In this document: positions 35,180 through 45,400 of the stretch, one piece after another
How the letters are laid out: each line of letters begins with the position of its first letter
Numbering within the stretch: the stretch's first letter is position 1
DNA from: Bacillota bacterium
GTDB lineage: Bacteria; Bacillota; Clostridia; Lachnospirales; Lachnospiraceae
DNA: 64,000 nt
Direction: 5' to 3'
NCBI GenBank assembly: GCA_023663285.1
Contig: JAMPHT010000005.1
Span: forward strand, 29,897-93,896
Position numbers and translations under genes: made by a program
Notes under the pieces: generated by a model
What the model was told of the DNA's origin: nothing
Database searches by the model: none
What the model saw: only the letters and a program-made list of their open reading frames with translations

Positions 35180-36472
35180 ATGAAAAGAGGAAAAATCTCG
35201 AATCATAAAAAATGTCTTACAGCACTGCTTTTGATTCTGGCTCTTGCAGGAGCCGGCTGCGGGAATGAGGGCTTACAGACAGAAGAAACAGCACATTCAC
35301 CTCAGACGGAGGCGGGATCAAAGGTGGGCACAATGAGTTATGGATACTTTTACGGGGAGGAGGGGATCGTCGCATCCTCCTCAGAGCGCTTTCTGTACTC
35401 CGACTGGGAGCCGGTGGATTTTGATTACATCTGTATGGATCCCACCTGCAGCCATCAGATTGAAAGCTGCAGCGCCCGCGCGATTCAGGACGAAGCCAGT
35501 TATTTAAGAGATTTCTGCCTTGTTTACGGGGAGCGCCTGATCATTTTACACTCATTCTTTCAACTGACGGTGGATGAGGTCTCAGAGATGACCCAGGATT
35601 GGATCATTGCATATCAAACGGATGTTTATGAAGCGGATCTTGATGGAAGTAATCGGCGGAAGATGACGGCTTTTCCGGGTTCGATTGCATACCCGGACGA
35701 CACCCATGCCGGGATACTGGTTGACGGAAAGTTTTATTTTGGCGGACCGACAGAGGAGAGGGAGCGAATTGAACTTGATGCTCGTGGCGAATGGCAGACA
35801 TTTGAACCCTGGACCACTGACGCCATTTATTGTCTTGATCTTAATGATTACACCACGGAAACTTTCGCGGCTACAGAAGATCAGGCGGGAGATGCATCTG
35901 CATATCAATACAAGTTATATGAGTACGATGGCAGGATCTATGCAATCATAAGCAATTATCAAGGAGACAGCGCCGTATGGTATCGAATCGAGCCGGAAAC
36001 AGGCGTATGTGAGGAAATCCTGCGCTTCGATTCCAATGCGGCAAGATTTCAGGGGGCCATAGGGGATACAGTGTATTACACATATGATAACTCCTGGGAT
36101 ACGCTCTATGCCAGAGACATCCTTACAGAAGCAGAGGAACGGGAGATCATGACAATAACTGATGAGGTTGTGATTGCAATTCCTTTTGTGATAGACGGAC
36201 AGATTCTGTTCATGACAAATTACTGTTTAGAAGGGGATGACTTCATGGCGGAGTATGCAGTGTTGGATCGGGACGGGAATGTCCTTGACAGGATTCGGTA
36301 TGATGACTATATCACCTTTTTAGACGTGATTGGCGATAAGCTTCTCTATTTCAAAAACTATCCCGATTACGAGGTATGGTGGGTGGATAAGGACGAAATC
36401 ATCAATCTGTTGGAAAAGGGCGTACGGATCGGCCCCCTTTCGGGAGCGAAGCTGGATACGCTGAAGGATTGA
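35180..36472 (+). CDS. Lipoprotein with Cys/His motif and beta-propeller-like repeats (paralogue 2)
   Basis: The 430-residue lipoprotein (lipobox LAGAGC in LALAGAGCGNEG) aligns along its whole length with paralogue 1: YSDWEPVDFDYICMDPTCSH, AVYCLDLNDY-like AIYCLDLNDYTTETFA, EEILRFDSNAARFQGAIGDT and DYITFLDVIGDKLLYF. The Cys/His motif is conserved (CMDPTCSHQIESCSAR). It ends KLDTLKD, as does the fragment at 36661. It starts after ACCGGAGGAAAT, with the permease upstream. Function unknown; probably a surface partner of the ABC exporter. Confidence 0.75.
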   Translation: MKRGKISNHKKCLTALLLILALAGAGCGNEGLQTEETAHSPQTEAGSKVGTMSYGYFYGEEGIVASSSERFLYSDWEPVDFDYICMDPTCSHQIESCSARAIQDEASYLRDFCLVYGERLIILHSFFQLTVDEVSEMTQDWIIAYQTDVYEADLDGSNRRKMTAFPGSIAYPDDTHAGILVDGKFYFGGPTEERERIELDARGEWQTFEPWTTDAIYCLDLNDYTTETFAATEDQAGDASAYQYKLYEYDGRIYAIISNYQGDSAVWYRIEPETGVCEEILRFDSNAARFQGAIGDTVYYTYDNSWDTLYARDILTEAEEREIMTITDEVVIAIPFVIDGQILFMTNYCLEGDDFMAEYAVLDRDGNVLDRIRYDDYITFLDVIGDKLLYFKNYPDYEVWWVDKDEIINLLEKGVRIGPLSGAKLDTLKD

Positions 36473-36512
36473 TGTGAAGAGGCTGGCACGGATAACAAGC
36501 GGATATTATGTT

Positions 36513-36562
36513 TAGGACTATGTTGCTTTTAGGAGAATTTTACCACAGGCGACATAGTCCTA
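36513..36562. repeat. 14-bp inverted repeat between paralogue 2 and the his operon
   Basis: TAGGACTATGTTGC (36513-36526) pairs with GCGACATAGTCCTA (36549-36562), 13 Watson-Crick pairs and one G-U, with a 22-base loop. No T-tail follows directly. It may be a terminator remnant or an arm of a lost small element. Confidence 0.65.
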
Positions 36563-36615
36563 TTATTTGCAGCCCTTATAGTTTTATCATATAGTCTTGT
36601 TATGTAAAACAAGAG

Positions 36616-36644
36616 TTGACTTTTATACTATACTAAACTATAAT
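36616..36644 (+). promoter_or_regulatory. Strong sigma-A promoter upstream of the lipoprotein remnant
   Basis: TTGACT (36616-36621), 17 bases and perfect TATAAT (36639-36644). It lies just before the third lipoprotein remnant and 220 bases before hisZ, so it may have served a lost gene or now add to his transcription. Confidence 0.65.
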
Positions 36645-36660
36645 ATGTATTTCACGATAG

Positions 36661-36750
36661 ACGGAGCAGGAGGACTTAAAAGACCTGTCCCAAAAGGGCG
36701 TAAAGATCGGGCCGCTCCAGGGAATGAGCCTGGATACGCTGGAGGATTGA
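36661..36750 (+). pseudogene. C-terminal remnant of a third lipoprotein paralogue
   Basis: The frame reads TEQEDLKDLSQKGVKIGPLQ then GMSLDTLED and stop. Paralogue 2 ends EIINLLEKGVRIGPLSGAKL then DTLKD, an evident match. A TAG stands directly before the fragment, and nothing upstream resembles the rest of the gene. It is a deletion scar from a once larger tandem array. Confidence 0.75.
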
Positions 36751-36768
36751 TGTGGCTTCAAAAATGAT

Positions 36769-36797
36769 TTGACAATTCAGTACATTTCCGATATACT
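36769..36797 (+). promoter_or_regulatory. Promoter of the his operon
   Basis: TTGACA (36769-36774), 17 bases and TATACT (36792-36797), about 70 bases upstream of hisZ. Confidence 0.65.
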
Positions 36798-36814
36798 ACA
36801 TATAATTTACTTCT

Positions 36815-36834
36815 CTACCATGCTATCATGGTAG
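36815..36834. promoter_or_regulatory. Perfect palindrome, candidate operator of the his operon
   Basis: CTACCATG-CTAT-CATGGTAG is an 8-bp perfect inverted repeat placed 18 bases after the -10, i.e. just past the expected transcription start. That position suits a repressor site. I see no T-box or his attenuator in this leader, so a DNA-binding regulator, for example of the YerC/HisR TrpR-like type, is a candidate; that is inference. Confidence 0.55.
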
Positions 36835-36865
36835 CACGTTAAAGTATAAAAGTGAGGGCGCGGCT

Positions 36866-37987
36866 ATGAGTATGATCACGGGAAAGCAACTGCTGCATAC
36901 CCCGGAAGGAGTAAGGGACATCTATGGCGGAGAATATAATCAGAAACTGGAATTGGAAAACAGGCTCCATGAAAACATCCGGCTGTACGGATATGAGGAG
37001 ATTCAGACGCCGACCTTTGAATTTTTTGACGTGTTTTCAAAGGAGATCGGTACCACGCCCAGCAGGGAGCTGTACAAATTTTTTGACAAGGACGGCAACA
37101 CTCTGGTGCTTCGGCCGGATTTCACCCCCTCCATTGCCAGATGCGCCGCAAAATATTTCGGGGAAGAAAATGTCCCCCTGCGGTTCAGCTACCTGGGAAA
37201 CACCTTTACCAATACCTCAGATTTGCAGGGAAAGCTGAAGGAGTCCACTCAGATGGGAGCGGAGCTGATAGGAGATGATTCCGTGGAGGCTGACGGAGAG
37301 ATCATCAGCCTTGTGGTAAAAGCGCTTTTATATGCAGGACTTGAGCGTTTTCAGGTCACTATCGGCGAAGTGGAATATTTTAAGGGGCTTTGTGAAGAAG
37401 CGGGACTGGACGAGGAGACAGAACTGGATCTGCGGGCCTGTATCTCCGGCAAAAATTATTTTGCGGCCCAGGAGCTGCTGCAGGAGCGCAAGGTACAGGA
37501 GCCTTACCACAGCCGTCTGCTGAAGGTGGCGGATATGTTCGGGGATATGTGCTCTCTGCCGGAGGCGAGGACGATGGTAAATAATCCCCGTTCCCTGGGA
37601 GCTGTGGAGCGGCTTGAGAAGCTTTATGAGGTACTGAAGGCTTACGGCGTGGCGGAATATATCTCCTTTGATCTTGGGATGCTGAGCAAATATAAATATT
37701 ACACGGGTGTCATTTTTAAGGCATATACCTACGGAGTGGGTGACGCGATCGTCAAGGGCGGAAGGTATGACGGTCTGCTTCGCCAGTTTGGAAAGGACGC
37801 CCCCGCAGTAGGCTTCTGTATTATGATAGACAGCGTTCTGGAAGCTCTGTCGCGGCAGAAGGTGAAGCTGCCTGGGCCTGAGCCTGTTCAGAGGGTTTAT
37901 TACAGTCCTGATGATTTTTCTGAAAAGCTTGCAGAGGTGCAGAAGCTCAGAGCTGCCGGATATGCCGCCGTGCTACAGGGAGAATAG
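36866..37987 (+). CDS. hisZ: ATP phosphoribosyltransferase regulatory subunit HisZ
   Basis: HisZ is a catalytically inactive relative of histidyl-tRNA synthetase that activates and regulates the short HisG. The 373-residue product has TPEGVRDIYGGEYNQK, the class II-like motif LVLRPDFTPSIARCAAKY, GAELIGDDSVEAD and GGRYDGLLRQFGKDAPAVGF. Its presence fits the short 217-residue HisG next to it, 17 bases downstream. It is the first gene of hisZGDB-IE. Confidence 0.93.
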   Translation: MSMITGKQLLHTPEGVRDIYGGEYNQKLELENRLHENIRLYGYEEIQTPTFEFFDVFSKEIGTTPSRELYKFFDKDGNTLVLRPDFTPSIARCAAKYFGEENVPLRFSYLGNTFTNTSDLQGKLKESTQMGAELIGDDSVEADGEIISLVVKALLYAGLERFQVTIGEVEYFKGLCEEAGLDEETELDLRACISGKNYFAAQELLQERKVQEPYHSRLLKVADMFGDMCSLPEARTMVNNPRSLGAVERLEKLYEVLKAYGVAEYISFDLGMLSKYKYYTGVIFKAYTYGVGDAIVKGGRYDGLLRQFGKDAPAVGFCIMIDSVLEALSRQKVKLPGPEPVQRVYYSPDDFSEKLAEVQKLRAAGYAAVLQGE

Positions 37988-38004
37988 GGAATGGAGAGAA
38001 CACG

Positions 38005-38658
38005 ATGAGTAAAGAAAGGTATCTGACCTTTGCGCTGGGCAAGGGGAGACTTGCAAATAAGGCGATGGAGCTGTTTGAGCAGATTGGGATCACCTGTGAG
38101 GAGATGAAGGATAAGTCCTCGCGGAAGCTGATTTTTATAAATGAGGAATTGCGCTTACGTTTCTTTCTGGCAAAGGGGCCGGACGTGCCTACCTATGTAG
38201 AGTACGGCGCGGCGGATATCGGAATCGTGGGACGGGATACCATACTGGAGGAAAACCGTAACGTATATGAGGTCCTTGATCTGGGCTTCGGAAAGTGCAG
38301 GATGTGTGTCTGCGGTCCGCCCGCCGCAAAGGAGCTTTTACAGCATCATGAACGGATACGGGTGGCCAGCAAGTATCCAAACATTGCCAAGGACTATTTC
38401 TATAATAAAAAGCATCAGACCGTGGATATCATCAAGCTGAACGGCTCCGTGGAGCTTGGACCCCTGGTGGAACTGTCGGATGTAATCGTGGATATTGTGG
38501 AGACAGGCTCCACCTTACGCGAGAACGGGCTGGAGGTACTTGAGGAGGTCTGCCCCCTCTCCGCCAGAATGATCGTGAACCCGGTCAGTATGCAGATGGA
38601 GACGGAGCGTATCAAAACGCTGGTAAATAAGCTGCGGGCCAATATCCATGCCGGCTGA
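38005..38658 (+). CDS. hisG: ATP phosphoribosyltransferase HisG, short form
   Basis: HisG performs the first step of histidine synthesis, joining ATP and PRPP. The 217-residue length is the short form that lacks the C-terminal regulatory domain and needs HisZ. Signatures are FALGKGRLANKAMELFEQ, ADIGIVGRDTILEE and DVIVDIVETGSTLRENGL near the PRPP site. The start follows ATGGAGAGAAC. Confidence 0.96.
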   Translation: MSKERYLTFALGKGRLANKAMELFEQIGITCEEMKDKSSRKLIFINEELRLRFFLAKGPDVPTYVEYGAADIGIVGRDTILEENRNVYEVLDLGFGKCRMCVCGPPAAKELLQHHERIRVASKYPNIAKDYFYNKKHQTVDIIKLNGSVELGPLVELSDVIVDIVETGSTLRENGLEVLEEVCPLSARMIVNPVSMQMETERIKTLVNKLRANIHAG

Positions 38659-38717
38659 ATGTGATCGAAGTGTGAAAGCTGTATCAAAAAAAATTCAGGA
38701 AAGGATTGAGACCAAAT

Positions 38718-40007
38718 ATGAAGATAATAAACCTGACAAAGGAGTCAAAACAGGGAATCCTGGATAATCTGTTAAAGAGGAGCCCTAATAATTATTCTCA
38801 ATATGAGAATACGGTCAATGAGATCATTGAAAAAGTAAAGACGGAAGGGGATAAGGCTCTGTTTGACTACACCTTACGATTTGACAAATTTGCCTTAAAC
38901 GCCGAAAATATAAGAGTGACCCCTGCTGAGATCCGGGAGGCTTATAAAAAGCTGGACGAGGACCTTGTGGAGGTCATTCGGAGATCCGCGGAGAACATCC
39001 GGGCTTTCCACGCAAAACAGCTTAGAAACAGCTGGTTTGACGCAAAGGAGGACGGCACTATCCTGGGGATGAAAATAACGCCCATTGCAAAGGCAGGAGT
39101 GTATGTTCCCGGCGGCAAGGCGGCTTATCCCTCCAGCGTACTGATGAACGTGATTCCCGCCAGGGTCGCAGGAGTGTCGGAGATCATCATGACTACGCCT
39201 CCGGGAGCGGACGGCAGCATAGATCCGGGGACGCTGGTGGCAGCTGACATTGCGGGAGTGGACGCCATTTATAAGGTTGGCGGGGCGCAGGCTGTTGCAG
39301 CCCTTGCCTTTGGTACGGAGTCTGTCCCCAGGGTCGATAAGATAACAGGTCCCGGCAATATTTTTGTGGCTCTGGCAAAAAAGGCGGTGTACGGCTATGT
39401 CAGCATTGATTCTATTGCCGGTCCCAGTGAGATCCTGGTGCTGGCGGACGAGACTGCAAATCCTAAGTATGTGGCGGCGGATCTGCTTTCCCAGGCGGAG
39501 CACGACGAGCTTGCCAGCGCTATACTGATCACTGATTCCAAAAAGCTGGCGGAACAGGTATCCGATCAGGTAGACTTATTTCTCGCACAGCTGGAACGCA
39601 GGGAGATCATGCAGAAGTCCCTGGACAATTACGGTTATATCCTGATCGCGGAAAACCTGGAGGCAGGAATAGAGGCAGTCAACGAGATCGCTTCCGAGCA
39701 CCTGGAGATCCTGACGGCGGATCCCTTCCGGGTCATGACAAAAATACGCAACGCAGGGGCTATTTTCCTGGGGGAGTACGCCTCAGAGCCTCTGGGAGAT
39801 TACTTTGCCGGTCCCAACCACATCCTGCCCACCAATGGCACTGCCAAGTTCTTTTCTCCGGTGAATGTGGATGATTTTATCAAAAAGACCAGCATCATTT
39901 CTTATTCCAGGGAAGCGTTGGAGAAGGTGCATAAGGATATTGAGACCTTTGCAGCAAGCGAAGGGCTGACGGCACACGCCAACAGTATACGGGTGAGATT
40001 CCAGTAG
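38718..40007 (+). CDS. hisD: Histidinol dehydrogenase
   Basis: HisD oxidises L-histidinol to histidine in two NAD-dependent steps and uses zinc. The 429-residue product has YVPGGKAAYPSSVLMNVIPA, KVGGAQAVAALAFGT, KITGPGNIFVALAKK, SIAGPSEILVLAD and LLSQAEHDELASAILITDS, then FAGPNHILPTNGTAKF. ATG 38718 (MKIINLTK) is chosen; a TTG at 38706 is the other option. Confidence 0.96.
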   Translation: MKIINLTKESKQGILDNLLKRSPNNYSQYENTVNEIIEKVKTEGDKALFDYTLRFDKFALNAENIRVTPAEIREAYKKLDEDLVEVIRRSAENIRAFHAKQLRNSWFDAKEDGTILGMKITPIAKAGVYVPGGKAAYPSSVLMNVIPARVAGVSEIIMTTPPGADGSIDPGTLVAADIAGVDAIYKVGGAQAVAALAFGTESVPRVDKITGPGNIFVALAKKAVYGYVSIDSIAGPSEILVLADETANPKYVAADLLSQAEHDELASAILITDSKKLAEQVSDQVDLFLAQLERREIMQKSLDNYGYILIAENLEAGIEAVNEIASEHLEILTADPFRVMTKIRNAGAIFLGEYASEPLGDYFAGPNHILPTNGTAKFFSPVNVDDFIKKTSIISYSREALEKVHKDIETFAASEGLTAHANSIRVRFQ

Positions 40008-40141
40008 ACGGGACGCGGGCTGCAAGGCGATGCCCAGGGAGACATCCGGCACGGTAAAAAGGGATGGGAACAGCCAATGTGGCGAAAAAGCAGATGAAAA
40101 AGCCGGAGTGACGGAAAATGCAGAAAATACAGGAGGATCAA

Positions 40142-40729
40142 ATGAGCAGAGCTGCAGAAATCAATCGAAAAACAAGGGAAACGGATATCACCTTAAGCCT
40201 GGAGCTGGACGGCACGGGCAGATCCGATATCTCCACAGGCATCGGATTTTTTGACCATATGCTGGAGGGCTTTTCAAAGCATGGATTTTTTGATCTGACC
40301 TGTCAGGTGACGGGGGACCTTCATGTGGACGGGCACCACACTGTGGAGGACACGGGTATCGTCCTGGGGCAGGCCATCGCCAAAGCCCTGGGAGACAAAA
40401 AGGGCGTCCGCCGCTACGGCTCCTTTATCCTTCCCATGGATGACGCGCTGGCGCTTTGCGCTGTTGACCTGTGCGGAAGGCCATATCTTGGCTTTGACTG
40501 CACCTTTCCGGCAGCGTTGGTGGGGGAGCTGGATACCCAGCTGGTGAGGGAATTCTTTTATGCCGTATCCTACAGCGCAGGCATGAATCTGCATATCAGA
40601 ATGCTGGACGGCTGTAATGCCCATCATATGATCGAGGCCATGTTCAAGGCTTTTGCAAAGGCGCTGGACCAGGCGGTGGGCTTCGATCCGCGCATCTTGG
40701 ACGTGCTGAGCACCAAGGGAAGCCTGTAA
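40142..40729 (+). CDS. hisB: Imidazoleglycerol-phosphate dehydratase HisB
   Basis: HisB removes water from imidazole glycerol phosphate. It is the single-function form of 195 residues, with [49 protein letters not shown] (manganese-binding His residues) and [20 protein letters not shown] 40142 follows ACAGGAGGATCA. The 134 bases after hisD hold no gene. Confidence 0.96.
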   Translation: MSRAAEINRKTRETDITLSLELDGTGRSDISTGIGFFDHMLEGFSKHGFFDLTCQVTGDLHVDGHHTVEDTGIVLGQAIAKALGDKKGVRRYGSFILPMDDALALCAVDLCGRPYLGFDCTFPAALVGELDTQLVREFFYAVSYSAGMNLHIRMLDGCNAHHMIEAMFKAFAKALDQAVGFDPRILDVLSTKGSL

Positions 40730-40839
40730 TATCCGATGAGCGGCAGTGTTGCAGAAGGGATGTCCGCACCCGCGTATACTGTCTGCATGAGGCTGGGCAT
40801 AGCTATTACAATGTAATGAGCGGAAAACAGGAGAGAAAA

Positions 40840-42126
40840 ATGTCAGTTAAAAAATTTGTACCTTGTATTTATCTTTACCGCGGTCATGCGGTGAAAAGCC
40901 TCAAGGATCCCGCGGTGGTGGAGACAGATCCCCTGCGGCTTGTACAGCTTTACAATGACAACGGCGCAGACGAGCTGATCGTGTTCGATATGTCGGAGGG
41001 AGACGAAGAGCATGAAGCGGCGCTGGAGCTTTTGAAGGAAATCTGTTCCACTGCCGAGATGAACGTCATAGGAGCAGGCGGCGTCCGGCGCATGGAGGAT
41101 ATAAAGAAGCTGCTGTATGCAGGCTGCAAACGGGCTGTCCTGGACTATGAAAAGGAGGAGAATATCGCTATCACGGAGGAGGTGTCCCTGAAATTCGGCC
41201 GTGACAGGCTGCTGGTTTCCTACAATGACCCAGGAGTACTGGATGCGAACAGGGAACTGGTGGAACAGTATATCTCCGGACTGATCCTTATGAATCCCCA
41301 TCAGATCCGGGAGACGGAGAGCATGATCGATCTGCCCTTTTATGTGCAGATCAACCAGATTGCCTTAAACAAGCTGATGGAGATCCTTTCCTATCGGAAC
41401 GTCTGCGGTATAACCGGCAATACCATCAATGACAATTACGGGGAAATAGGCGCACTTAAGGGGATGTGCCTGGAAAGCGGTATTCCCGTGGAGACCTTTG
41501 CCGCGGCTTATGAGTGGGCTGATCTTAAGAAAAACAGCGATCATCTGGTGCCTGTGGTGGTACAGGACTACAGGACCCTGGAGGTGCTGATGGTGGCCTA
41601 TATGAACGAGGAAGCCTATCAAAATACCCTTTCCACCGGACGCATGACCTACTTCAGCAGAAGCAGGAATGAACTCTGGTTGAAGGGAGAGACCAGCGGC
41701 CATTACCAGTATGTGAAAAGTCTCACCGCCGACTGCGATATGGACACCATTCTTGCAAAGGTGTCACAGGTGGGAGCCGCCTGCCACACCGGGGCCAGAA
41801 GCTGCTTTTTCAATGAGATCGCAAAAAAGGACTGCGATGTCAGAGAAAATCCCCTTCAGGTCTTTGAGGATGTATTGAATGTGATCAAGGACCGCCGGAT
41901 CCATCCCAAGGAGGGCTCCTACACCAACTATCTCTTCGACAAGGGGATCGATAAGATTTTAAAAAAGCTGGGGGAGGAAGCCACAGAGATCGTCATTGCC
42001 GCCAAAAATCCAAACGCCAACGAGGTAAAATACGAAATGAGCGATTTCCTGTATCATATGATGGTGCTTATGGTGGAAAAGGACTTAAGCTGGGAGGAAA
42101 TCACCTCGGAGCTTGCCAATCGCTGA
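40840..42126 (+). CDS. hisI: HisIE with an N-terminal degenerate HisF-like domain
   Basis: The last 205 residues are HisI (zinc site in [26 protein letters not shown]) and HisE ([26 protein letters not shown]), which perform the second and third steps of the pathway. Residues 1-220 are a HisA/HisF-like barrel: [52 protein letters not shown]. The first catalytic Asp of HisF (in the usual PCLD) is Tyr11 here, so this part is probably a pseudoenzyme. True hisA, hisF, hisH and hisC are not in this window. ATG 40840 follows CAGGAGAG. Confidence 0.88.
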   Translation: MSVKKFVPCIYLYRGHAVKSLKDPAVVETDPLRLVQLYNDNGADELIVFDMSEGDEEHEAALELLKEICSTAEMNVIGAGGVRRMEDIKKLLYAGCKRAVLDYEKEENIAITEEVSLKFGRDRLLVSYNDPGVLDANRELVEQYISGLILMNPHQIRETESMIDLPFYVQINQIALNKLMEILSYRNVCGITGNTINDNYGEIGALKGMCLESGIPVETFAAAYEWADLKKNSDHLVPVVVQDYRTLEVLMVAYMNEEAYQNTLSTGRMTYFSRSRNELWLKGETSGHYQYVKSLTADCDMDTILAKVSQVGAACHTGARSCFFNEIAKKDCDVRENPLQVFEDVLNVIKDRRIHPKEGSYTNYLFDKGIDKILKKLGEEATEIVIAAKNPNANEVKYEMSDFLYHMMVLMVEKDLSWEEITSELANR

Positions 42127-42129
42127 GAG

Positions 42130-42150
42130 TGATGTGCGGCATCATTTTTT
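42130..42150 (+). terminator. Short hairpin with T-run after the his operon
   Basis: TGATG-TGCGG-CATCA followed by six T, 3 bases after the stop of the HisIE gene. The stem is only 5 bp but the T-run is clear. A CCAGGAT-GAT-ATCCTGG hairpin (42221-42237) lies downstream. Confidence 0.5.
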
Positions 42151-42256
42151 CCTACCTTTCGGCTTTTCCCGCAATAGTATGTTCCTCCCGGCATTAAGAC
42201 GAAAAGAGAGCAGAATCAAACCAGGATGATATCCTGGCACATATCGAAATAACGTT

Positions 42257-42286
42257 AAAAAAGCTTCCGCTAAACGGAAGCTTTTT
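42257..42286. terminator. Strong intrinsic terminator
   Basis: AAAAAAGCTTCCG, loop CTAAA, CGGAAGCTTTTT (42257-42286) is a 12-bp stem with A- and T-runs. It closes the his region. The next 160 bases up to 42452 are A/T-rich and should hold the helicase promoter; I cannot place it firmly. Confidence 0.85.
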
Positions 42287-42452
42287 CAGGCACGACTTTA
42301 TATAACACTCTACCAGATAATAAAAGAAAAGTCTAGTATTTTTTTCATATTACCGTATACTTTTAAGTACAGCAGAAATACGGCTGATGCCAATGTTTCT
42401 TATTGGTTTCTTATTGAATAGGATCAAGTTGAACAGGCTCAAGGAGATATCA

Positions 42453-45400
42453 ATGAAAAATACGGACAGAAAAGCAGAAGAGAAGTATCTGAAGGACACG
42501 ATGGGGGTAATTGAGGACAACCTGGAAAATTACAGCGGCGAGGTTTACCGTATGCAGGGAGAAATCGATGAAATGCTGGAGCATTACCACGATAACGACG
42601 TGGAGCTTTGGACGCTGCTGAACAATACCATCACCCTGCACGACCATATGAAGCGTGCCCTGGAACGAAACCGGAAGGCCAGTCACAAGCCTTATTTCGG
42701 CAGGATCATTTTCCGGGATGAGACTTATGGGACGGAAGAGTCCCTTTACATCGGAAAGGGCGGTATATCGAAGGACAGTACGCACCGGATAGTGGTGGAC
42801 TGGCGGGCGCCTGTGGCTAATGCCTATTATGAAAACGGGCTGGGAAAATGCAGCTATGCCGCGCCGGGAGGCAGTGAGATCCCCATTGACCTGGAGCTAA
42901 AGCGCACCTTTGAGATCGAAGAGGGGCGGCTGCTTGATTTCTTTGACACAGAGGTGGTGGCAAACGACGATCTGCTGATGAAGTACCTGTCCAAAAACAA
43001 GGAGGCGGTGCTGGGTGAGATCGTGGCTACCATTCAGAAGGAGCAGAATGAGATCATCCGCAGATCTCCTTATCACAACATGATCGTACAGGGGGTTGCG
43101 GGCTCCGGCAAAACCACCGTCGCCATGCACCGGATCTCCTATATTCTGTATAATTATCAGGAACGGTTCAAGCCGGAGGATTTTTACATTGTGGGGAGCA
43201 ACCGCATCCTATTAAATTATATTACGGGAGTCCTGCCGGATCTGGACGTCCACGGCGTAAGGCAGATGACTATGGAACAGCTGTTTATCCGGCTGCTCTA
43301 CGAGGATTGGGACGACAAAAGGTACAGAGTGAGATCCGTTTCCGGGCATACCGGAGCCAAACCCATTGTACCTGAAGGGACTGTACCTGAGCTAAACGTC
43401 ATCCGGGGAACGGAGGAGTGGTATCTGGAGCTGGAAGCCTTTATCCGGGAACTGGAGTGGAACACTATCCGGCGCGAAAGCATATATCTTGACCCCAGAC
43501 AATTTGTGGAGGGTCTGGAAGATGGAAAAAGCGGCGTCTACGACAGACGGAAGGAGGACGAAGAGGCAGGTCTACCGTCCAAAGAGGTATGTCTGGTGGA
43601 AGGAGCGGCGGTGGAACGGTATATCCGCCAGAACCCAACGGTTTCCATCCAGAGCAAGATCAATATGCTGAATGAGCGCCTGATGGTCAAGATCAGGGAT
43701 GAATTCCTGGGAAAGGGCGTCAAATATACGGATGCGGAAAAGAAGGCCATCCAGCAGGCATATCGGGGCTATTACGGCGGGCGGCAGTGGAAAAAGTCCA
43801 TTTATGATCTGTATGCAGAGTTTCTTGCAGGGCAGCGGGAGAAATATGGCGAAGCCTTTGAACCCTCCGAAGGAACTTCCGAAAATTTCTTCGACGTATA
43901 CGACCTTGCCGCCCTGGCTCTTATATATAAGCGGGTAAAGGAGACGGAGGTCATCAGTGAGGCACACCATATCGTCATTGACGAGGCCCAGGACTTCGGC
44001 ATGATGGCATACCGTGTGCTGCACGCCTGTATAAAGGACTGCACCTATACCGTCATGGGGGATGTGTCCCAGAACATCCATTTCGGCTTCGGCTTAAGCG
44101 ACTGGGAGGCACTGAAAGCGCTACTTCTGCCGGACCCCATGGACTCCTTCGGGGTCTTGCGCAAGAGCTATCGGAATACGGTGGAGATCTCGGAATTTGC
44201 AACAAATATACTGCGCCACGGAAGCTTTTCCATTTATCCGGTGGAGCCTATTATTCGACATGGAAATCCGGTGGAGGTGGAATGTCTGTCACCAAATACT
44301 GATATGGTTGATTTTGCAGGGCGTGCCGCCGAGATCTGCAGGCACTGGCAGGAACAGGGCTGCGACACTATCGCCGTAGTGTGCCGGAACAACGAGGAAG
44401 CAGAAGAAGCTGCCCGGCAGCTTTCAAAGCATATCGAAATCATGGAAAGTGACCTGGAAAAGGCCAGCTTCGGAAAAGGTATCCTGGTGCTCCCTGTAGA
44501 ATATACCAAGGGACTGGAATTTGACGCAGTGCTGATACTGGATCCCACACGGGATGCCTACCCCACAGATGACGGCCATGCCAGGCTGCTTTATGTGGCC
44601 GCCACCAGAGCATTACATGAGCTTCATATTCTATGCAGGGGAGACCTTACCGGACTGATTGCAGACGAAGCTCCGGAGAGAACCGCCAAAACGGTGCAGG
44701 CGCCGGAGAGAGCTACAAAAACAGAACAGGTGCAGGAGCAGGAGCAGGAGAGAACTGCCAAAACGGAGCAGGTGCAGGAGAGAGCTGATAGAAGAGTGCA
44801 GGCGCAGGAGGCAAGTGGCACAGGGACAGGTGCGGCAAAGAGTACTATGGCTGCTCCATCGGGTACAAAGCGGAAGGCTGTGGTTTCCGTAAAGCAGGAG
44901 ACGGCGTCGTTTCACATAAAATCAGGAACTGCCTCCGCTCGCACTGTTTCAAGTGTCGCGCCGTATGGCTATGGCGCTCCGGCAGCTTCTTCAAGGGCTG
45001 CCGTCAAAGAGGCAGATCAGAATCCGGGAAAGGAGACCTCCGGGCCGTCGGAAAGCACTGTTTCCTTCGGCGATATGCCGGCCACGGAGCAGCTTCGGCC
45101 CAGAGGCCATTCCAGGATCAACCTGGCTGTAAAATGGGTATCAAAGCAGGCGGACGGGCTGTATCTGCAAAGCCAGTACGGCACTCTGCGGGTCAGTCCG
45201 GTGGGAAGCGGTATCATCCGCATGACCTTTGCCAGAGGAGCCAGTCTGCAGGAAGCCGTCCATCCGCTGATTGCCGTAAAGAAGGCAGACGGGAGGTGGA
45301 AATACCGGGATAACGGCAGATTGGTGGAGCTGTCTACAGGGGAAGTGACCGTACAGATCGAAAAGGCTTCCGGCGGAGTCCAATATCTGGATGCAAAGGG

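Noticed and set aside
36640-36866. T-box riboswitch or histidine attenuator before hisZ
   Set aside because: No T-box consensus, no run of His codons and no terminator/antiterminator pair could be found; the palindrome is too small.
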